A stretch of DNA of 64,000 bases from Thamnidium elegans (lineage: Eukaryota; Mucoromycota; Mucoromycetes; Mucorales; Mucoraceae): assembly GCA_025201345.1 (NCBI GenBank), contig JAIXMG010000033.1:62001-126000 (forward strand), in the 5' to 3' direction. Position numbers and translations under genes: made by a program. Shown here in pieces: positions 11,125 to 24,330 of the stretch. The notes under the pieces were generated by a model. The model was not told the origin of the DNA. It worked only from the letters and a program-made list of their open reading frames with translations, and did no database searches. Each line of letters begins with the position of its first letter. Position 1 is the first letter of the stretch.

Positions 11125-14100
11125 TCTGTTTTCACTTTTTTTTTTTTTTAAAAAAACCTTTCTCTTTTTCTATCATACCATTTTTTTTATTTTTTTTTTT
11201 AAAAAAAAAGAACACACCCACACCCGTCTCTCTATCAATCTCTTTTCATATATAAAGGAAACAATTTATTTCTAGACAAGGAGGTTAAAACAAGTTGAAT
11301 AAATACATATGCGCTGTAATTTAAACATGTGTATGTCTGTAACTTGAAGAGGCTTACGGACTACCACTTTAAACTTGATGATGTAATGTATAAATGAATG
11401 ACAAAAAACTATCTATCATTACCATAGTTATAGTTTTTTTTTTTGGGGATGTGATAATGGCTTTTCCTCTTCTAGGATTGCTATATCAATTACTGAGAGA
11501 ACCTTGTTCTATTGTATAGAAATAATAATTTGGAGAGAAGGGGTAGAGGGGAACCGAGGTAGTACAAGGGCGGATTAACAAACTACTATATTGTTTACAT
11601 GAACTACGAGTAGCACGAAGATTGCAGTGTTTTTTTGTTACAAATAATTGAATCACTATTACTGTATTGTAATAGTAATGTTAGAAACGATAGCACAAAT
11701 AAAAATAAATAAACGAAATATTCGAATCGTTTAGTACGGCAGAAATTTCTCAATGGCTTATCCTAAAAGATAAAAAAAAAAAAACTGCTGCCAAAGTCAG
11801 ATTACTTGGACCTATTGGTAATAGTCTTATGGTCGATTCTGTAATAGTTTTAACATAATCGAGTTGCAAAGTTATATATATTTAAGACATTTTTCATGAT
11901 TAAATCGATTTACTTATGAGATATGATCCTCACTGACCAAATTTATGTTCGGACATTTTCAGTTGGTACTCCTGCAACATTTTTACTCTAATTGTATTGA
12001 CTTGTAATACAACAATAGGCGTCGTGGGAAACAATACTTATAAACCGAGCTTGGAATTCGAATCAAAAGTAAGTATAGAAGTTCGAGTCCATGGTAACTA
12101 AAAAAAAAAAAAAAATCTTTTGAGAAGTAAAGAACGTGTACTTTGTTACAGAGGATGAAGCTATCGTTCTATTTTAGTGACATTCCGAGCAGGAAAACAA
12201 GTTCAAGTTTTATGAAATTAAAGTTTTATTTCGCTCAAGTATACCGACTTAAAAAGGGGTATTAAGGTACACATCACGTACAGTTTGCAAAGTTCTGACA
12301 ATATTCCATTGGTCATATTCTTGTCAAAAAAGTAAAAGTTATCCACTGGAAATTGGAACAGGTAATTATTTATACGGCTGTCGTTTGACCCAAGATATAT
12401 ATATATATATATATACATCTATATGAGTCAAACGGATAATAATAGTAACGCTAATCAAGTGATAAACGTGTATTTAATCGCAAAATATAAACTTTGTACT
12501 GATAAAAAAAAAAAAAAAAAAAAAAAAGCACTGTTCGCAAAAAGAAACTAAATTAGCCACCAGGTGGCAATGCTTGGTAAGTATTTAACGGTTTATTTTT
12601 TTAAAGTTATAATCTTTGAAGCTGATCTGGAATGTCAAAGTGGGACACATACTTAACTCCGCTATATTTCAATACGCCTTTTTTATTGTTGAAACATTTC
12701 TAAACAAAAAAGGAAGAGAGTAAAATGTTTCACTTGGAACAAACCTTTCTTTTTGTATAAAAATCAACGTTCTGTAATTTAAAAAAGAATATCAAAAACT
12801 AAAAGTTTAATGCGATTAACATTTTCGAAATGTCAGCTATATAATCTCATATCTGATTTACTCCTTTTTTTTTTATATAGGCGTCCCGATAAATCCGCAG
12901 ATTTTCCCGAGATATTACGAAAAACAATACTAGTATGGCTAATCATTAGATATTTTATTTTTTCGTCTTTATTATTGATAAGATTTAAAGAATTATAACA
13001 ATATAACTATACAGAGTAAAACCCATTGGTTATTTAAATAGAAATATTTTTTTTTATGTATGCAAATATACACACACACGCAATTGTAGCAATGTAATAG
13101 AAAATATACCTAGTCAGCCAATAAAAAAGTGGGTAAATATTTCACATAATCGACAGAATTTTTTTTTGAAGGGATATTTTTTAACTGCCTTGCCGACAAT
13201 AAGCGCTCCTATCTTGTAGTTGAATACAATTTGATTGCATCCTGTGCAACCTACGCTAGTCATACAGTTTTATTTCAATTTTACCTTTTTTTTTTGTAAA
13301 CAAACAAAACAAAAAAGTGCGCTCCTTACTTACTAATCGGAAAAGAGAAATAATACTGTCCAGAATATTATACTATGGCGCAATCGCATTAGTAAGGTAC
13401 TGCGGAACAGTGTGCCTAGTGAAAGAAGGGAAAAGATGATTTCGCACCCAATTATAATTATAGAATCTGTCCAATTGTGTAACATCAACTAAAGTGATAA
13501 CATAAATTTTTTTATTTTGTGGATGGTCTGGACAATACATAATGACCTCACAAGTGATAATAAAGATTGAGCGAACATGATAGCTTTCGATAGCCTCTGT
13601 TTGGTTAATTAGTTATCTACCGAATACAAGATATGTCTTGGTTTCTTCTTGTTAAGCTTCCAAAAAAAAAAACGAGTTTAGAATGTTCTTGTCTGATTAT
13701 AGGTCGAACCGATATAGATCTGATGAAAAAAAAACACATTTTTTTTTTTTTTTTGGAGTCTGGGCTAAACCCCCTTTTTTAAGGAAACGTTACCTAGCGA
13801 CATAAATCAAATTAATTTAGTGAATGCCCGCTTCTTACATAATCAGAAACTTTTTCTCATCTAATGGCCTTTGTCTGTCCTAAAAAGAAATCCCCCTTTT
13901 TGACAAATGGGAAACTCATACCCCATAATAAAAAACAGAGTACTGATAAATAATGATTACAAAAAATATATATATATATATATATAAAAAATATATTACT
14001 ATCTTTTTGATCTGCACTAAGATAGCAAACTGTGAATCAATTGTTATCCAGTAAGTTACGCTAAATGTAAGCATGCACAGGACTTTTTTTAAAATTAAAA

Positions 14101-14295
14101 TAAAACAAGCTGACATCGAACAATCTTAGCTGCGTCTCAATACCGTTAACTTTTTTTGATAATGAAAATTTTTTTTATCTCTATCCGAAACTACAAATTA
14201 AAGATATAAATAAGCTCGCCCTTTTTTTTTTTTAGTAAAAATCAGTTTTTTTTCTTCTGTAATTAATCTTCCTTTTCTAAAATTCTCATAAACAA
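11125..14295. other. Gene-poor 3.2-kb region
   Basis: No coding region is supported: open frames are short and without motifs. It has several T/A homopolymers, T-then-A palindromic tracts at about 11136-11156 and 11191-11209, an AT dinucleotide repeat at about 12398-12415, an A tract at about 12504-12526 and another AT repeat at about 13966-13986. TTCGAATC-like words at about 11716 and 12056 resemble tRNA B boxes, but no cloverleaf can be built around them. The right end is the promoter of the arrestin gene. Confidence 0.55.
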
Positions 14296-15945
14296 ATGCC
14301 ACATTTAAAAAATTCGAATAAAGAGGACGCAACGATAGTTCTAGGGTTAGACCCTTCATTTACAGGTGTATTAAGAGGTGTAGCTCATGATGAATCTGAA
14401 GGATGTACTGTCAAAGGAAACTGTATCGTCAAAGTCAACAAACCTATTAAAATTAGAAGATTTGTAGTTTGGCTCGAAGGCAGATGTAAAGTCACTTTAA
14501 AGGGAAATGGATACAGTGTTGCCAATACTGAAGGAACTGAAAGTAGAACATTATATTCCAAAGATCAACATTTTCTCGGCGATGATGGTGTAACTCATGT
14601 TTTAGCACCAGGAGAGTACATGTACCCATTTAGCTTTGATTTACCTCCCAGTCTTCCAGCTAGTTACCGCGGTAAAAGAGGTTATATTCGTTACAGACTA
14701 CAAGCTGCCATTTATCGTCCCATGTTTGCTAGTGATATTCAAGTCTCTCGTGATATTCCCATCAAGCGATGTCTTTTGAACGATAATACACCTATGGCAG
14801 AATTAAGGGAAACTTATGAGGGCAGACATCATACCAACAAATTACATTATACAGCTACTGCTCCAAGCATCTCTTATCGCGAAGGCGGTCTTATTCGTTT
14901 AAATTTAACTATGCAATTGATCCGCCCAGAAACTCAGTCAATCCGAACGGTTACTTGTGCATTAAGAGAAAAAGTCCAATATAGAACTACCGATGGTCAA
15001 GCAAATACTCTTCTCAGCAAGACTGAAAATCTTTTCCCACTTGGTTATAGTACTTTTTATCCTAACCAATCGCCAGATTATGATCCTAAAGAGAAGGCTG
15101 ATTACAACGCTTTGTTTCGTTTATGTCCTAGAGTTAATGCCGATTTAAATAGTAGATTGATGAAGGTTACTCATGCTTTAGTGGTGAATATTATGGTAGA
15201 GGATACTAGCAAGGAGGAAGAGGATGAAGAATCTGCTTATGAGACGGATGCTACCGAATCTGAATGGGCTTCAGAAGAAGAGAGAGGAGGAAGCTCTCAT
15301 GCAGATATCAAGAGCTCAAACGAAAGTCCTGGAATTACACCTCCTACCTCTACTCCCAACTCTCCCATCTTGAGTAGATCTTCTTCTGCATCTTCATTAG
15401 TATCCATGTTCTCTTTGGGTCGCTCTCATCCTAATACCCCCGGAAATAATATTGCCGAATCTGTCAATGGTGACGAATATGGAAGTATGTCAACTATTCC
15501 TACAATCAAGAATACGCGTCGTAGATCTCACAAGCATCACAAAGACTCCAACGGACCTCGCTTAACTTTATGTACTTTAGAAGTCCCCTTGGTTGTAACT
15601 TCTCGTGAACATACTTGGAGCGAAAAGCCTAAGGCACCTCCTTCTTATGATGCTATGGAAAACCCACCAAGTTATAACACAACTTTAGAAGATCTTCCTC
15701 GTGCACCCACTTACAACGACACAGATGAATCTTCTTCTGCTGAAGGCGAGCCTTCTTCCAGCGCGACTGAGACACCTAATTATACCTCAACTCCTCCCCC
15801 AGAGGAAGAGGATAACGCACCAACTACATCAAGAAGACCCTCTCTTTCAAACCATCACCGTTCCTCTTATTTTGCAGAAGGGTTATCATCTGCTGCTAAA
15901 ATGCTTTATGCTGTTTCATCTAAGGCTGGGCTTACTCATTCTTAA
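14296..15945 (+). CDS. Alpha-arrestin (ART-like Rsp5 adaptor)
   Basis: Arrestin-related trafficking adaptor of 549 residues, intronless. The arrestin N domain occupies roughly residues 15-150 (VRRFVVWLEGRCKV-type strand; EYMYPFSFDLPPSLPASY) and the C domain roughly 180-420, interrupted by an acidic and Ser-rich insertion. The tail carries two PPxY motifs, PPSY at 448-451 and 457-460, plus a related APTY, the docking sites for the WW domains of a Nedd4/Rsp5 ubiquitin ligase. Known family role: linking plasma-membrane transporters to ubiquitination and endocytosis. Cargo cannot be predicted. The residue count fits fungal ARTs. Confidence 0.9.
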   Translation: MPHLKNSNKEDATIVLGLDPSFTGVLRGVAHDESEGCTVKGNCIVKVNKPIKIRRFVVWLEGRCKVTLKGNGYSVANTEGTESRTLYSKDQHFLGDDGVTHVLAPGEYMYPFSFDLPPSLPASYRGKRGYIRYRLQAAIYRPMFASDIQVSRDIPIKRCLLNDNTPMAELRETYEGRHHTNKLHYTATAPSISYREGGLIRLNLTMQLIRPETQSIRTVTCALREKVQYRTTDGQANTLLSKTENLFPLGYSTFYPNQSPDYDPKEKADYNALFRLCPRVNADLNSRLMKVTHALVVNIMVEDTSKEEEDEESAYETDATESEWASEEERGGSSHADIKSSNESPGITPPTSTPNSPILSRSSSASSLVSMFSLGRSHPNTPGNNIAESVNGDEYGSMSTIPTIKNTRRRSHKHHKDSNGPRLTLCTLEVPLVVTSREHTWSEKPKAPPSYDAMENPPSYNTTLEDLPRAPTYNDTDESSSAEGEPSSSATETPNYTSTPPPEEEDNAPTTSRRPSLSNHHRSSYFAEGLSSAAKMLYAVSSKAGLTHS

Positions 15946-16598
15946 TTATATCACACTTCTAATTTATTACCCTTTAAAAAACATTAATGCATCATTCTAA
16001 TTATGTACATACTATTTATAATACTCTTCTGAAACATATACAATAAAAAAATATCATTTATATCTACTTACTACATTTATCTGGCTTTATCTGGTTTTAT
16101 CTGGTTTTTTTATAAACCTTTATCTTTTTTTTTTTTTTTTTTTTTTTTTTTCAAGTACAGTTGTTCTATGTCTTTTGATATGTTTGTTACTTAGATTAGG
16201 AATATAAAAGGTAAGGGCCCTGTTACACCATTCTGATAATAGCGGTAATTGAAGTTGATAAAAATAAAAGCAAAAGTTTGCATAAAAATCAAAGAAAAAA
16301 TAGAGGTTAGAAGTAACAAATAGAGATCCTGCTAGTGTCAAAGGATACGATAATATAAAGCTAAAAGCTATGCGTTGTGTTTAGAGAGACCAGCGGTATA
16401 TATCAATTAATATACTACTATTCTAACATCTTATTAAACTTGGTACAAGTATTAGCTTTCTTTTATCTTGAAATGCAACCAAGTACACCCTTTGCCAAAA
16501 CGATGTCGCGAGAAAAAAAATTAAAGTGATTTATTTGTATGTAATCCAAATATACTATTATTTTGTTTCAACTTGAGGAGGGTTAGCCGTATGCTCTC
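15946..16598. other. Intergenic between convergent arrestin and GT31 genes
   Basis: AT-rich 3' flanks of two convergent genes. It holds a short tandem of TATCTGG-TTT words near 16078-16107 and a T tract of nearly 30 at about 16124-16151. No gene is seen. Confidence 0.6.
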
Positions 16599-17153
16599 TT
16601 AGGAGGTATAATCATGAATATAACTTTTTCCAGCAATTTGATCAAAACCAGACATCTCTTTCAGTGTGATACCCTTCTTTTGATCACATGCTAGATTTAG
16701 TGTGGGCCAGCCAATCTTTTTATCTTTACACGAGTAACAAATAGCACAAACACTAGTATCGAAGTTGGTACACTGTGGCCTTTCATTTACAATATTAAAA
16801 TACATTTTAGCCATATCAGTCGTACGATCCATCCTTTTACCAATCATGTCATTTTCACAAACGTTATCTCCATCTTGAATACGTCGATCGTGAATAGGCT
16901 GTATTGAAAATCCAAATAACCAAATCGCAATGTTTTCTCCATCGTCTTTTATAAATCTTCTGGTAGGTGAAGTCGGTGGAAACACTATCAAATCTAACAT
17001 GTCTTTCGAAAATAAATAAAGCATACTATGTGTGTATGCTGGTAGATTTGGTAAAGCATAATCGATCTGCAGACTCTTTGCATGAGGTAATATTTTAATG
17101 GGTATATTTCTAGTGTTACGGTTAGAGCTTATTTAAAATGTAATATATATGAG

Positions 17154-17188
<35 letters not shown>

Positions 17189-18351
17189 TATAGGTTAATC
17201 CTTTCCAGTAATAAGGTGTTTTTTTCATTACACTAATTTCCTTAAGAATAATATCCCATCGAGCAAATACATTATCGTCTGACTTGACTATATAATCGTG
17301 ATCCGCACTTTTTGCCCATCTTAACGCTTCAAATACCTTTCTGCTTTTATCCAATTCAATATCTGAGGACTGTACTATAATCATATCACGAAATGTTTCT
17401 GATTCTTTTATGATTTTGGGTGTTGTAAATAATTGATCCATAGCCGATGGTGGCTGCCCAAGAACAAATCTATAATTCACTGTAACTGAGGTCCCATGTG
17501 CAGATAATAATCGAAGTGCTGATTTCCTCAACGTGTTTCTTCGCTCATACGATCCACTTGACCAGGAAGAAATGATCAAAATAAGTACAGATGTTGTGGT
17601 AGCATGTGGTAAACTAACTGCAGTGTTTAGTAAAGGTGGTCCAGCCATTAATTGACTTGTTGTGTATTGAAGTTGATCTATTTGTCGTAGTACGGCAAAC
17701 ACGGAGAGACAGGTGGCTACTGACATGGGATAAATAAGAACTTTCATCACAGTTAATTTAAGAAATAAGTTGGGATCTGTAACATGGGTGCTTTTGCCAT
17801 GGTATTTTGGATCAGATACAATACTAAGTCTAATAACATCTGTTATCAAAATGATAAAACAATTGACCATCCAGGTACGAATCGGCTGATCGGGTCCGTT
17901 ATGTGAATTCACATATGCTGAAATGGACCAAGTAATAACTATAAATGTAATCAATCGAACAATAGCACTACTCATTTCATAATGAAAAATCCAGCGTCTC
18001 ATCATACTTGTTGTCAATACCCAATTCCAATAACCCGCTAAAGCACACTATATATTTTTGTTAGCATACTAAAAGTAACTTGAAAAAACTTTTATTTACC
18101 CAAATGCTGGCTACGACATAATCAACTTGAGAACTTTGTAATATTAAAGCACCACCAGCGTCGCGTAATGGTACGTGTAAAGCTTGTCTACTATTATAAA
18201 GAAACCCCAAGAATGAAGGAATTAAACTTAAAGTACGAAGTGCATCAATAGCTATTTTCGAGCGTCGAGGTACATTGAGATCAGATAGAGATAAAGTCTT
18301 TCGCCAAAAGTAAAAGCGAGGGGGCTTTTTTGATTTACTGGGTAAGGTCAT
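16599..18351 (-). CDS. GT31 family beta-1,3-galactosyltransferase-like membrane protein
   Basis: Predicted glycosyltransferase of 546 residues. Three exons: 18351-18100, 18047-17188 and 17127-16599, phases consistent. The Galactosyl_T domain spans about residues 220-450: SSWSSGSYERRNTLRKSALR, then VNYRFVLGQ, then the metal-site region DYIVKSDDNVFARWD and YYWKGLTY. The third acidic residue of the common DDD motif is Asn here. Unlike the usual type II enzymes, the N-terminal ~200 residues contain several hydrophobic segments (for example IVRLITFIVITWSISAYV and WMVNCFIILITDVI), suggesting a polytopic anchor. Intron 2 contains a ~28-nt homopolymer. It is divergent from the chitin synthase gene at 19162, 810 bp away. 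Likely Golgi; acceptor unknown. Confidence 0.8.
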
Positions 18352-19161
18352 TTATTGATCTCTGTTTAAGCATACATTTGGTTTTTAAAATATTAAAAAA
18401 ACAAGACCAGAAAAAAACAGGAGTTACGTATAAACTTATAGACGGTGAGTCACACAAGGTACGTTTGGCTTACTTTAAATTCGCCAGCTAGAAAAGTACA
18501 CCAGCGTCCGGGCCGTACGAGTAAAATTAGTCCCAATGAGATCTTGTTGGCCAAGGCCACGAGTGAATTTTATAGCGTTTGTGCTAGAAAGGGTGTTTGA
18601 TTTTATTGTCGTAATATTAACTGGTTATAGGCTTATTGTACATGCTGATGTTTCATTGCTGTGCGTTTAAATGCTTTGGATGATCTTATTTCGTATGGAG
18701 TTTTTTATTCCCTATGACGAAATAAAGTGAACCCTAATCTTATTTTTAATAAAGCAAAAAAAGTAGGATTTGAGCACTATACTTGTCCTACTATTTATAA
18801 AATATATAACTAAAAGTCTTCCCCAAAATGCGCTTTTTAAAAATTCTAAGCATGTAACGTTAAACCTACTGTCATTGGTAATATAATTGATCAACTGGCC
18901 AAGTCTAAGGACATATATATCATGACAAAATTGCATAATTATTATTTATGCTTCGAAACATAACAAATGGGTCCTATATTTTTGGCAATTCGGGTTTTAT
19001 GTTTTTAACAATAAAAAAAAAAAACTACCGTTTTTCATTGAACATGTCTTGAATTGATTTGTTGATCCTAAGCGGAGAGAAGGGGAAAATTAAAAAAAAA
19101 AACCAATCTAAGCTTTTTTTTCTCTTTCCCTCTTCTTCTTTTTTTTTAATAAAAAAAAATA
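18352..19161. other. Divergent intergenic region GT31 / chitin synthase
   Basis: An 810-bp region between two divergently transcribed glycosyltransferase genes. It has a GC-richer block at about 18440-18600 and a pyrimidine-rich leader (about 19112-19150) directly before the chitin synthase ATG. No gene is seen. Shared regulation of the two cell-surface genes is possible but not shown. Confidence 0.55.
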
Positions 19162-22020
19162 ATGTATCCGCTACCTAGGACTAGTCCTCCTTCACAGTCA
19201 GAAGATGAGGAATATGCTTTAGATGAAACACATTTTGTTGAGCGAGGTCTCGCTATTCAATCACCATTTTTAGACCAATACCCTAACACAAGTTCATATT
19301 CGGTCGAAACTCATGAGCCTCCAATTCCACTTTACGATAGCCATCCTCTTTTAAATCATGATTCAATTCCTATGCCTATGCCTATGCCTGTACCTGAACC
19401 ATATCCTAATTATATCTCTCCTGTGAATCCGGTTGGATTAAATGATAGTACTGAAAATGTACCCGTATTCTTTACGGGTGCTCCTAAACGTCAACCGCGC
19501 CGTTATAAAACTAGTAGGTTTTTTTTTAAAAAAAAATAAAATAAAATAGATATGAACAAGAAAATATTTTTTAATGAAGTAACACTGATATATTTCTTTA
19601 AAAGCAAAAAGGGTTCAATTGACTCGAGGTAATTTGGTTCTTGATTGCCCAGTTCCTAGTCGATATATGCAAAGTGTACCTCTAAAAGATTCAAAAGAGT
19701 TTACACATATGCGGTACACTGCTGCTACATGTGACCCAAAAGATTTTGTGAAGGAAAATTACACCTTACGTCAACAACTAATTGGAAGGGAAACAGAATT
19801 ATTTATTGTTTTAACAATGTACAATGTAAGAAGAGGGGGAAAAAAACAAATTTTATAAGCTCGACTGACATCATTTTATAAAAATAGGAAGATGAAGTTT
19901 TATTTGCACGAACAATGCATGGTGTCATGAAAAACATTTCCCATTTATGTACTAGAGAAAGGTCTCGTACTTGGGGAACAGATGGGTGGAAAAAGGTCAC
20001 GGTATGTATTGTATCCGATGGTCGTAGTAAGATCAACGAAAGAACCTTGTCTTTACTTGCTACATTAGGTGTATATCAAGAAGGTGTAGCTAAGAATATA
20101 GTCGGGGATAAACCTGTTACAGCCCATATTTACGAGGTAATAAATTTAAATATAAAATTACTATAACATGCTAATGAATTTTTTTAACATCAAGTATACA
20201 ACACAATTATCGATTGACCCTAAAATGAAATTTAAAGGAGCGGATAAAGGCATCGTTCCGTGTCAGATTTTATTTTGTCTGAAAGAAAAGAATCAAAAAA
20301 AAATCAATTCACATCGATGGTTCTTTCAAGCGTTTGGGCCTTTAATTAATCCCAATGTTTGTATTTTGCTAGACGTTGGTACACGACCGGGAAATACATC
20401 TTTATACCATTTATGGAAATCATTTGATCTCCATGCGAACATTGCAGGCGCTTGCGGTGAGATTAGAACAATGACAGGAAAATTTGGATCAGCTCTTTTA
20501 AATCCGTTAGTTGCGGCTCAAAACTTTGAGTATAAAATGTCGAATATTCTAGATAAACCGCTAGAATCTGTATTTGGTTACATCTCTGTATTGCCAGGTG
20601 CCTTTTCGGCGTATCGGTTTATAGCTCTGCAAAATGATGAGCGTGGTCAAGGACCACTAGAAAAATATTTTTTAGGAGAGACTCAGCATGGTGGTGACGC
20701 TGATATTTTTACAGCAAATATGTACCTGGCTGAAGATCGTATCTTGTGTTATGAGCTGGTAGCAAAAAAGAAGGCACGTTGGGTACTTCATTATGTGTCT
20801 AGTGCTTATGGTGAAACAGACGTACCTGATAAAGTAGACGAGTTTATATCTCAGAGAAGACGTTGGTTAAACGGATCCTTTTTTGCGGGTGTTTATTCAC
20901 TTTGGCATTGGCGTAAAGTTTGGGCCTCAGATCATTCAATCATTCGAAAGTTATTTTTTCTGATAGAAAATGTTTACACTGCTTATAATATGTTGTTTGC
21001 ATGGTTTGCATTGGTAAATATTTTTCTATGTGGTTTATTTCGTATTAAAGTTAATCAAGTATATATATATATATATATATTTTCTAGGGAAACTTTTATT
21101 TGACGTTTTTCATATTGACTAGAGCATTAGCAGAGGAAGGCTTAAATCCAAAGCCTTTCCCAGTTTCAACTGCTGATATTATACATATCGTACTTAATTA
21201 TATTTATGTCTTGCTAATTATTGTTCAATTTATTTTGGCGCTTGGTAATCGACCTCAAGGATCAAAAATTGCTTATACTGGTAGCATGGTCTTTTTTGCC
21301 CTTTTAATAGGTTATATGATGTTTGCAATAATCTGGATTACTGTGGTAGGAATTGAAGCAGTAGCGGAAGATAGCAATAATGAAATTATGACGATGCTGG
21401 GACAATCAACATTCCGAAATATTATAATTTCAGTGTGTTCTACGTACGCACTTTATTTGGTTTCTAGCCTATTATTTTTGGACCCATGGCATATGTTTAC
21501 TAGCTTTTTGCAGTATATTTTCTTAGCACCAAGTTATACAAATGTTCTAAACGTATATGCGTTTTGTAATACACACGATGTCTCATGGGGAACAAAAGGA
21601 GATAACACAGTTGCTACGGATTTGGGTGTTGTGAAGCGTAAAAAGGACTCTGAAAATGGAGACTCTACAGTAGAGGTAGAACTTCCAACCGAACAAAAGG
21701 ATTTAAATGAGATTTACGAAGAAGCGTGCTCAGAACTCGCTAAACCGGCAGTACAAGAAAAACAACATAGAGACGCTAAAACAAAACAGCAAGATTATTA
21801 TAGAGCGTTTCGTACAAGGTTGGTACTTTCTTGGATTATCTCAAACCTAGTGCTTGTTGTTATTATAACAAACGCTACTACGTTTGATTGGATTGGTACG
21901 TTTGAAGCTAGAAGTACTGCTTATCTTGGTTTTATTTTATGGTCGGTAGCTGGTTTAGCAGCTATTCGGTTTATTGGGTCTACACTATATCTTATTCTAC
22001 GTATATTCAATGGGTCTTAA
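19162..22020 (+). CDS. CHS: Chitin synthase (GT2, class I-III type)
   Basis: Plasma-membrane enzyme polymerising UDP-GlcNAc into chitin. Five exons: 19162-19513, 19605-19825, 19888-20136, 20195-21013 and 21088-22020, all in phase, giving 857 residues. The N-terminal conserved entry [19 protein letters not shown] is present. Catalytic motifs are intact: [36 protein letters not shown] and the product-binding QRRRW, followed by several membrane segments from about residue 550 on. The intron-1 acceptor was chosen because it alone keeps the conserved KRVQLTRGN frame; that intron has a T-run/A-run palindrome. Intron 4 contains an AT microsatellite. The non-motor architecture and length fit division 1 (classes I-III). 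The acidic N-terminus is short, and no regulatory domain is seen. Confidence 0.95.
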
Positions 22021-22220
22021 TAATAATAATAGTAATATTAATAAAATAAGACATAATTGCTAAGTATATTGTTATTCTGAGTAAATACAAAAAAAAAAAA
22101 AAAAAAAAAAAAAAGCTTGTACAAACTGATTTTGAAAAAAAAAAAATATTGTGTATTAAGTTTCTTATGGGTAGCATAACGCATTATCCAAAATTGTGTG
22201 AAAAAAAAGGGTTAATTTAT

Positions 22221-23983
22221 CTATTCAGCTAAAGCATTATCAGAATGAGGCTTCTCAGCCTTAATTTCTTCATTCTTTTTAGCCAAAGCTAACTCTGCCA
22301 ATGCAGTACGAAGCTTATCAAGTTCAATCTCAAGAACGCGAATCTTGGTAGTCTTTTCAGATACTTGACTCTTTAATTCTTCATTTTCTTTTGTAACTTC
22401 CTTATAAGCTTCTTGGTACTATTTAAATATTAGAAAAAAAAATATGATAAAACTATTTATAAACATAACTTACGTCTGTTTCACCAGACTTATCTTGAGG
22501 AGAAGAAGTAGGCTTAGCTTCTTCAACGGGGGCAGCAGGAGTAAATTCCTTCTTGGTCTTTGCAGTAAAACCAGCTTCAAGATCGATTAATTTGGGGTTA
22601 GCATTCTTACCCTCAAACCATTCATCGGCAGTAAGTGCAGGCTCATCGCTAAGACAAGGAGGGAAGATATCAGATTGGAAAGCGTCGGACTAAAATAAAT
22701 AAATGAAAAAATAATTAAAAAAAAAATTCCTCTGTTTTTTTTATATATATATAATTAGTACCTTTCTAGGAACAGTGAAAGAGATGGGCTCAATCAAAGT
22801 GGTACCGACTTTATATGCTCTAGCAATCTCACATTCATTGACATGAACACCACGCTTAGGTAAGAAAGACATACCTCTTTGAGGCTCAATAGCCTTGAAC
22901 TCAGACAAGGGGTATAACTCATCATTATCGTATTCATAGTAGCGAATATTACCATCACCTTTACCAGCCAAATATAACATTTTAGTATCCATATCGTAAA
23001 ATGGCATTAAAACACCAGAAGAAGTGTCCAGGAATTCGGACTTGAGATGTTTAGAAAGGTTAGTAGAATCCCACAAGTTTAACTGACGATCACTCATACG
23101 AGAGAAACCAGTGGTAGCCAAACGATCGGTATCACCAAGCCAAACAACACGAGATCCTTTAATACCTTGATGACCAGGTCCTTCTTGAATGATTTCATTA
23201 GAACGAACATCAAATACACGAAGTTTTTTATCTCTACAGGTGGTAGCCAAAAGTGATCCATTATAATTCCAAGCTAAAGATTGAATAATCTCTTGATGGC
23301 CTGTAATCTCTTGCTTTTCAACTCCCTTTTCAATATCCCATAGTTTGATCGTTAAATCAGTACTGGCAGATGCTAAAACATTTTCTGCGACGGGATGGAA
23401 AAGAACGTGACCCACTTTACTATAAAATCCATAAACAGTTAAAATAAGTTCTTTGTTCTTTTACATACTCTTTTACCGGCCATGTCCTGATAACTTTAAT
23501 ACAGGAGTTACTTCTTCTTGCCCTTCGGCATACTCTTCAGGAATATTCCATATCATAACTTTACTATCTTCACCACCGGAAGCAATAACATAATCGTTAA
23601 AAGGGTTGAAATCAGTATCTAATACGGGTCCGGTGTGTCCTCTATAAAGAGGATAGTTATCCGGTAACTTTCCTATATAATAGTCAGCAATATTTTACTT
23701 ATTTTTTAGCTACAAAACTTACCAATTTGAGAATGAGGAAGTACAGCAAATGCACCACCACCAGAGGCTTGCCAGTTAACTGACAAAAAGAGCTATTTAT
23801 AATTTTTAGTTACCCCTTTTCCAAAAAAAAAAATTTTTTTTTTAGACAACTTACAGGATTTGCTTTCACCATGTTGGTATCCCAAGCATTGGCACTAACG
23901 CGAAGATTGTCATAACTGAATTCTCTCTTGGCACAAGTACCATAGACGTGACGATATTTAGAAGGGCGGACAAAGAAAGCCAT
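22221..23983 (-). CDS. CRN1: Coronin (actin-binding WD40 protein)
   Basis: Coronin binds F-actin and the Arp2/3 complex at cortical patches. Six exons: 23983-23855, 23792-23723, 23672-23477, 23419-22762, 22689-22474 and 22418-22221, giving 488 residues. The signature N-terminus is clear (FVRPSKYRHVYGT, then SVNWQASGGGAFAVLP), followed by WD repeats (IASGGEDSKVMIW, LASASTDLTIKLWDIE, LLATTCRDKKLRVFDVR). The post-propeller block carries PRKSDAFQSDIFPP. The last ~60 residues form a heptad-like coiled coil (EELKSQVSEKTTKIRVLEIE), the trimerisation and Arp2/3 region. The intron-1 acceptor at 23793 was chosen over a later CAG because it keeps the frame. The unique linker is short compared with yeast Crn1. 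Confidence 0.95.
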
Positions 23984-24330
23984 CTAGAGAGAAAAACAAC
24001 ATGCCCATAAGTATTTCTTTGTCTCTTCACACTGAACAAGTTTTGTTTTCGAAATAATAAAAGCTTACCGAAACTTAGTTAATAAAGTAGAACAAAAAAA
24101 AAACTAAGGAAGAAGGGAAAAAAGAAGATGGAAACAAAATAATTATAAGTACACCTTTGTATTAGAAAGTCCGTAACAAAAAGGAAAAAAAAATAATCTG
24201 AAATTAAAAATGTTGGACGAAAATGGGAGTGAACAATACACCTGGACCTTAATGTTACAAAAAAGGCAAGTTACCTTTTGAAACCTCTTTTAAAATAATG
24301 CTTTTCTCAAATACTTTACCATGTAAATAT
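23984..24330. other. Coronin upstream region
   Basis: Promoter side of the coronin gene and right boundary of the Fanzor relic that follows. It is A-rich on the plus strand. No gene is seen. Confidence 0.5.

Noticed and set aside
12030..12110. Possible tRNA (TTCGAGTCC and TTCGAATC words)
   Set aside because: The T-loop-like words have no pairing T stem and no acceptor stem or A box at the right distance.
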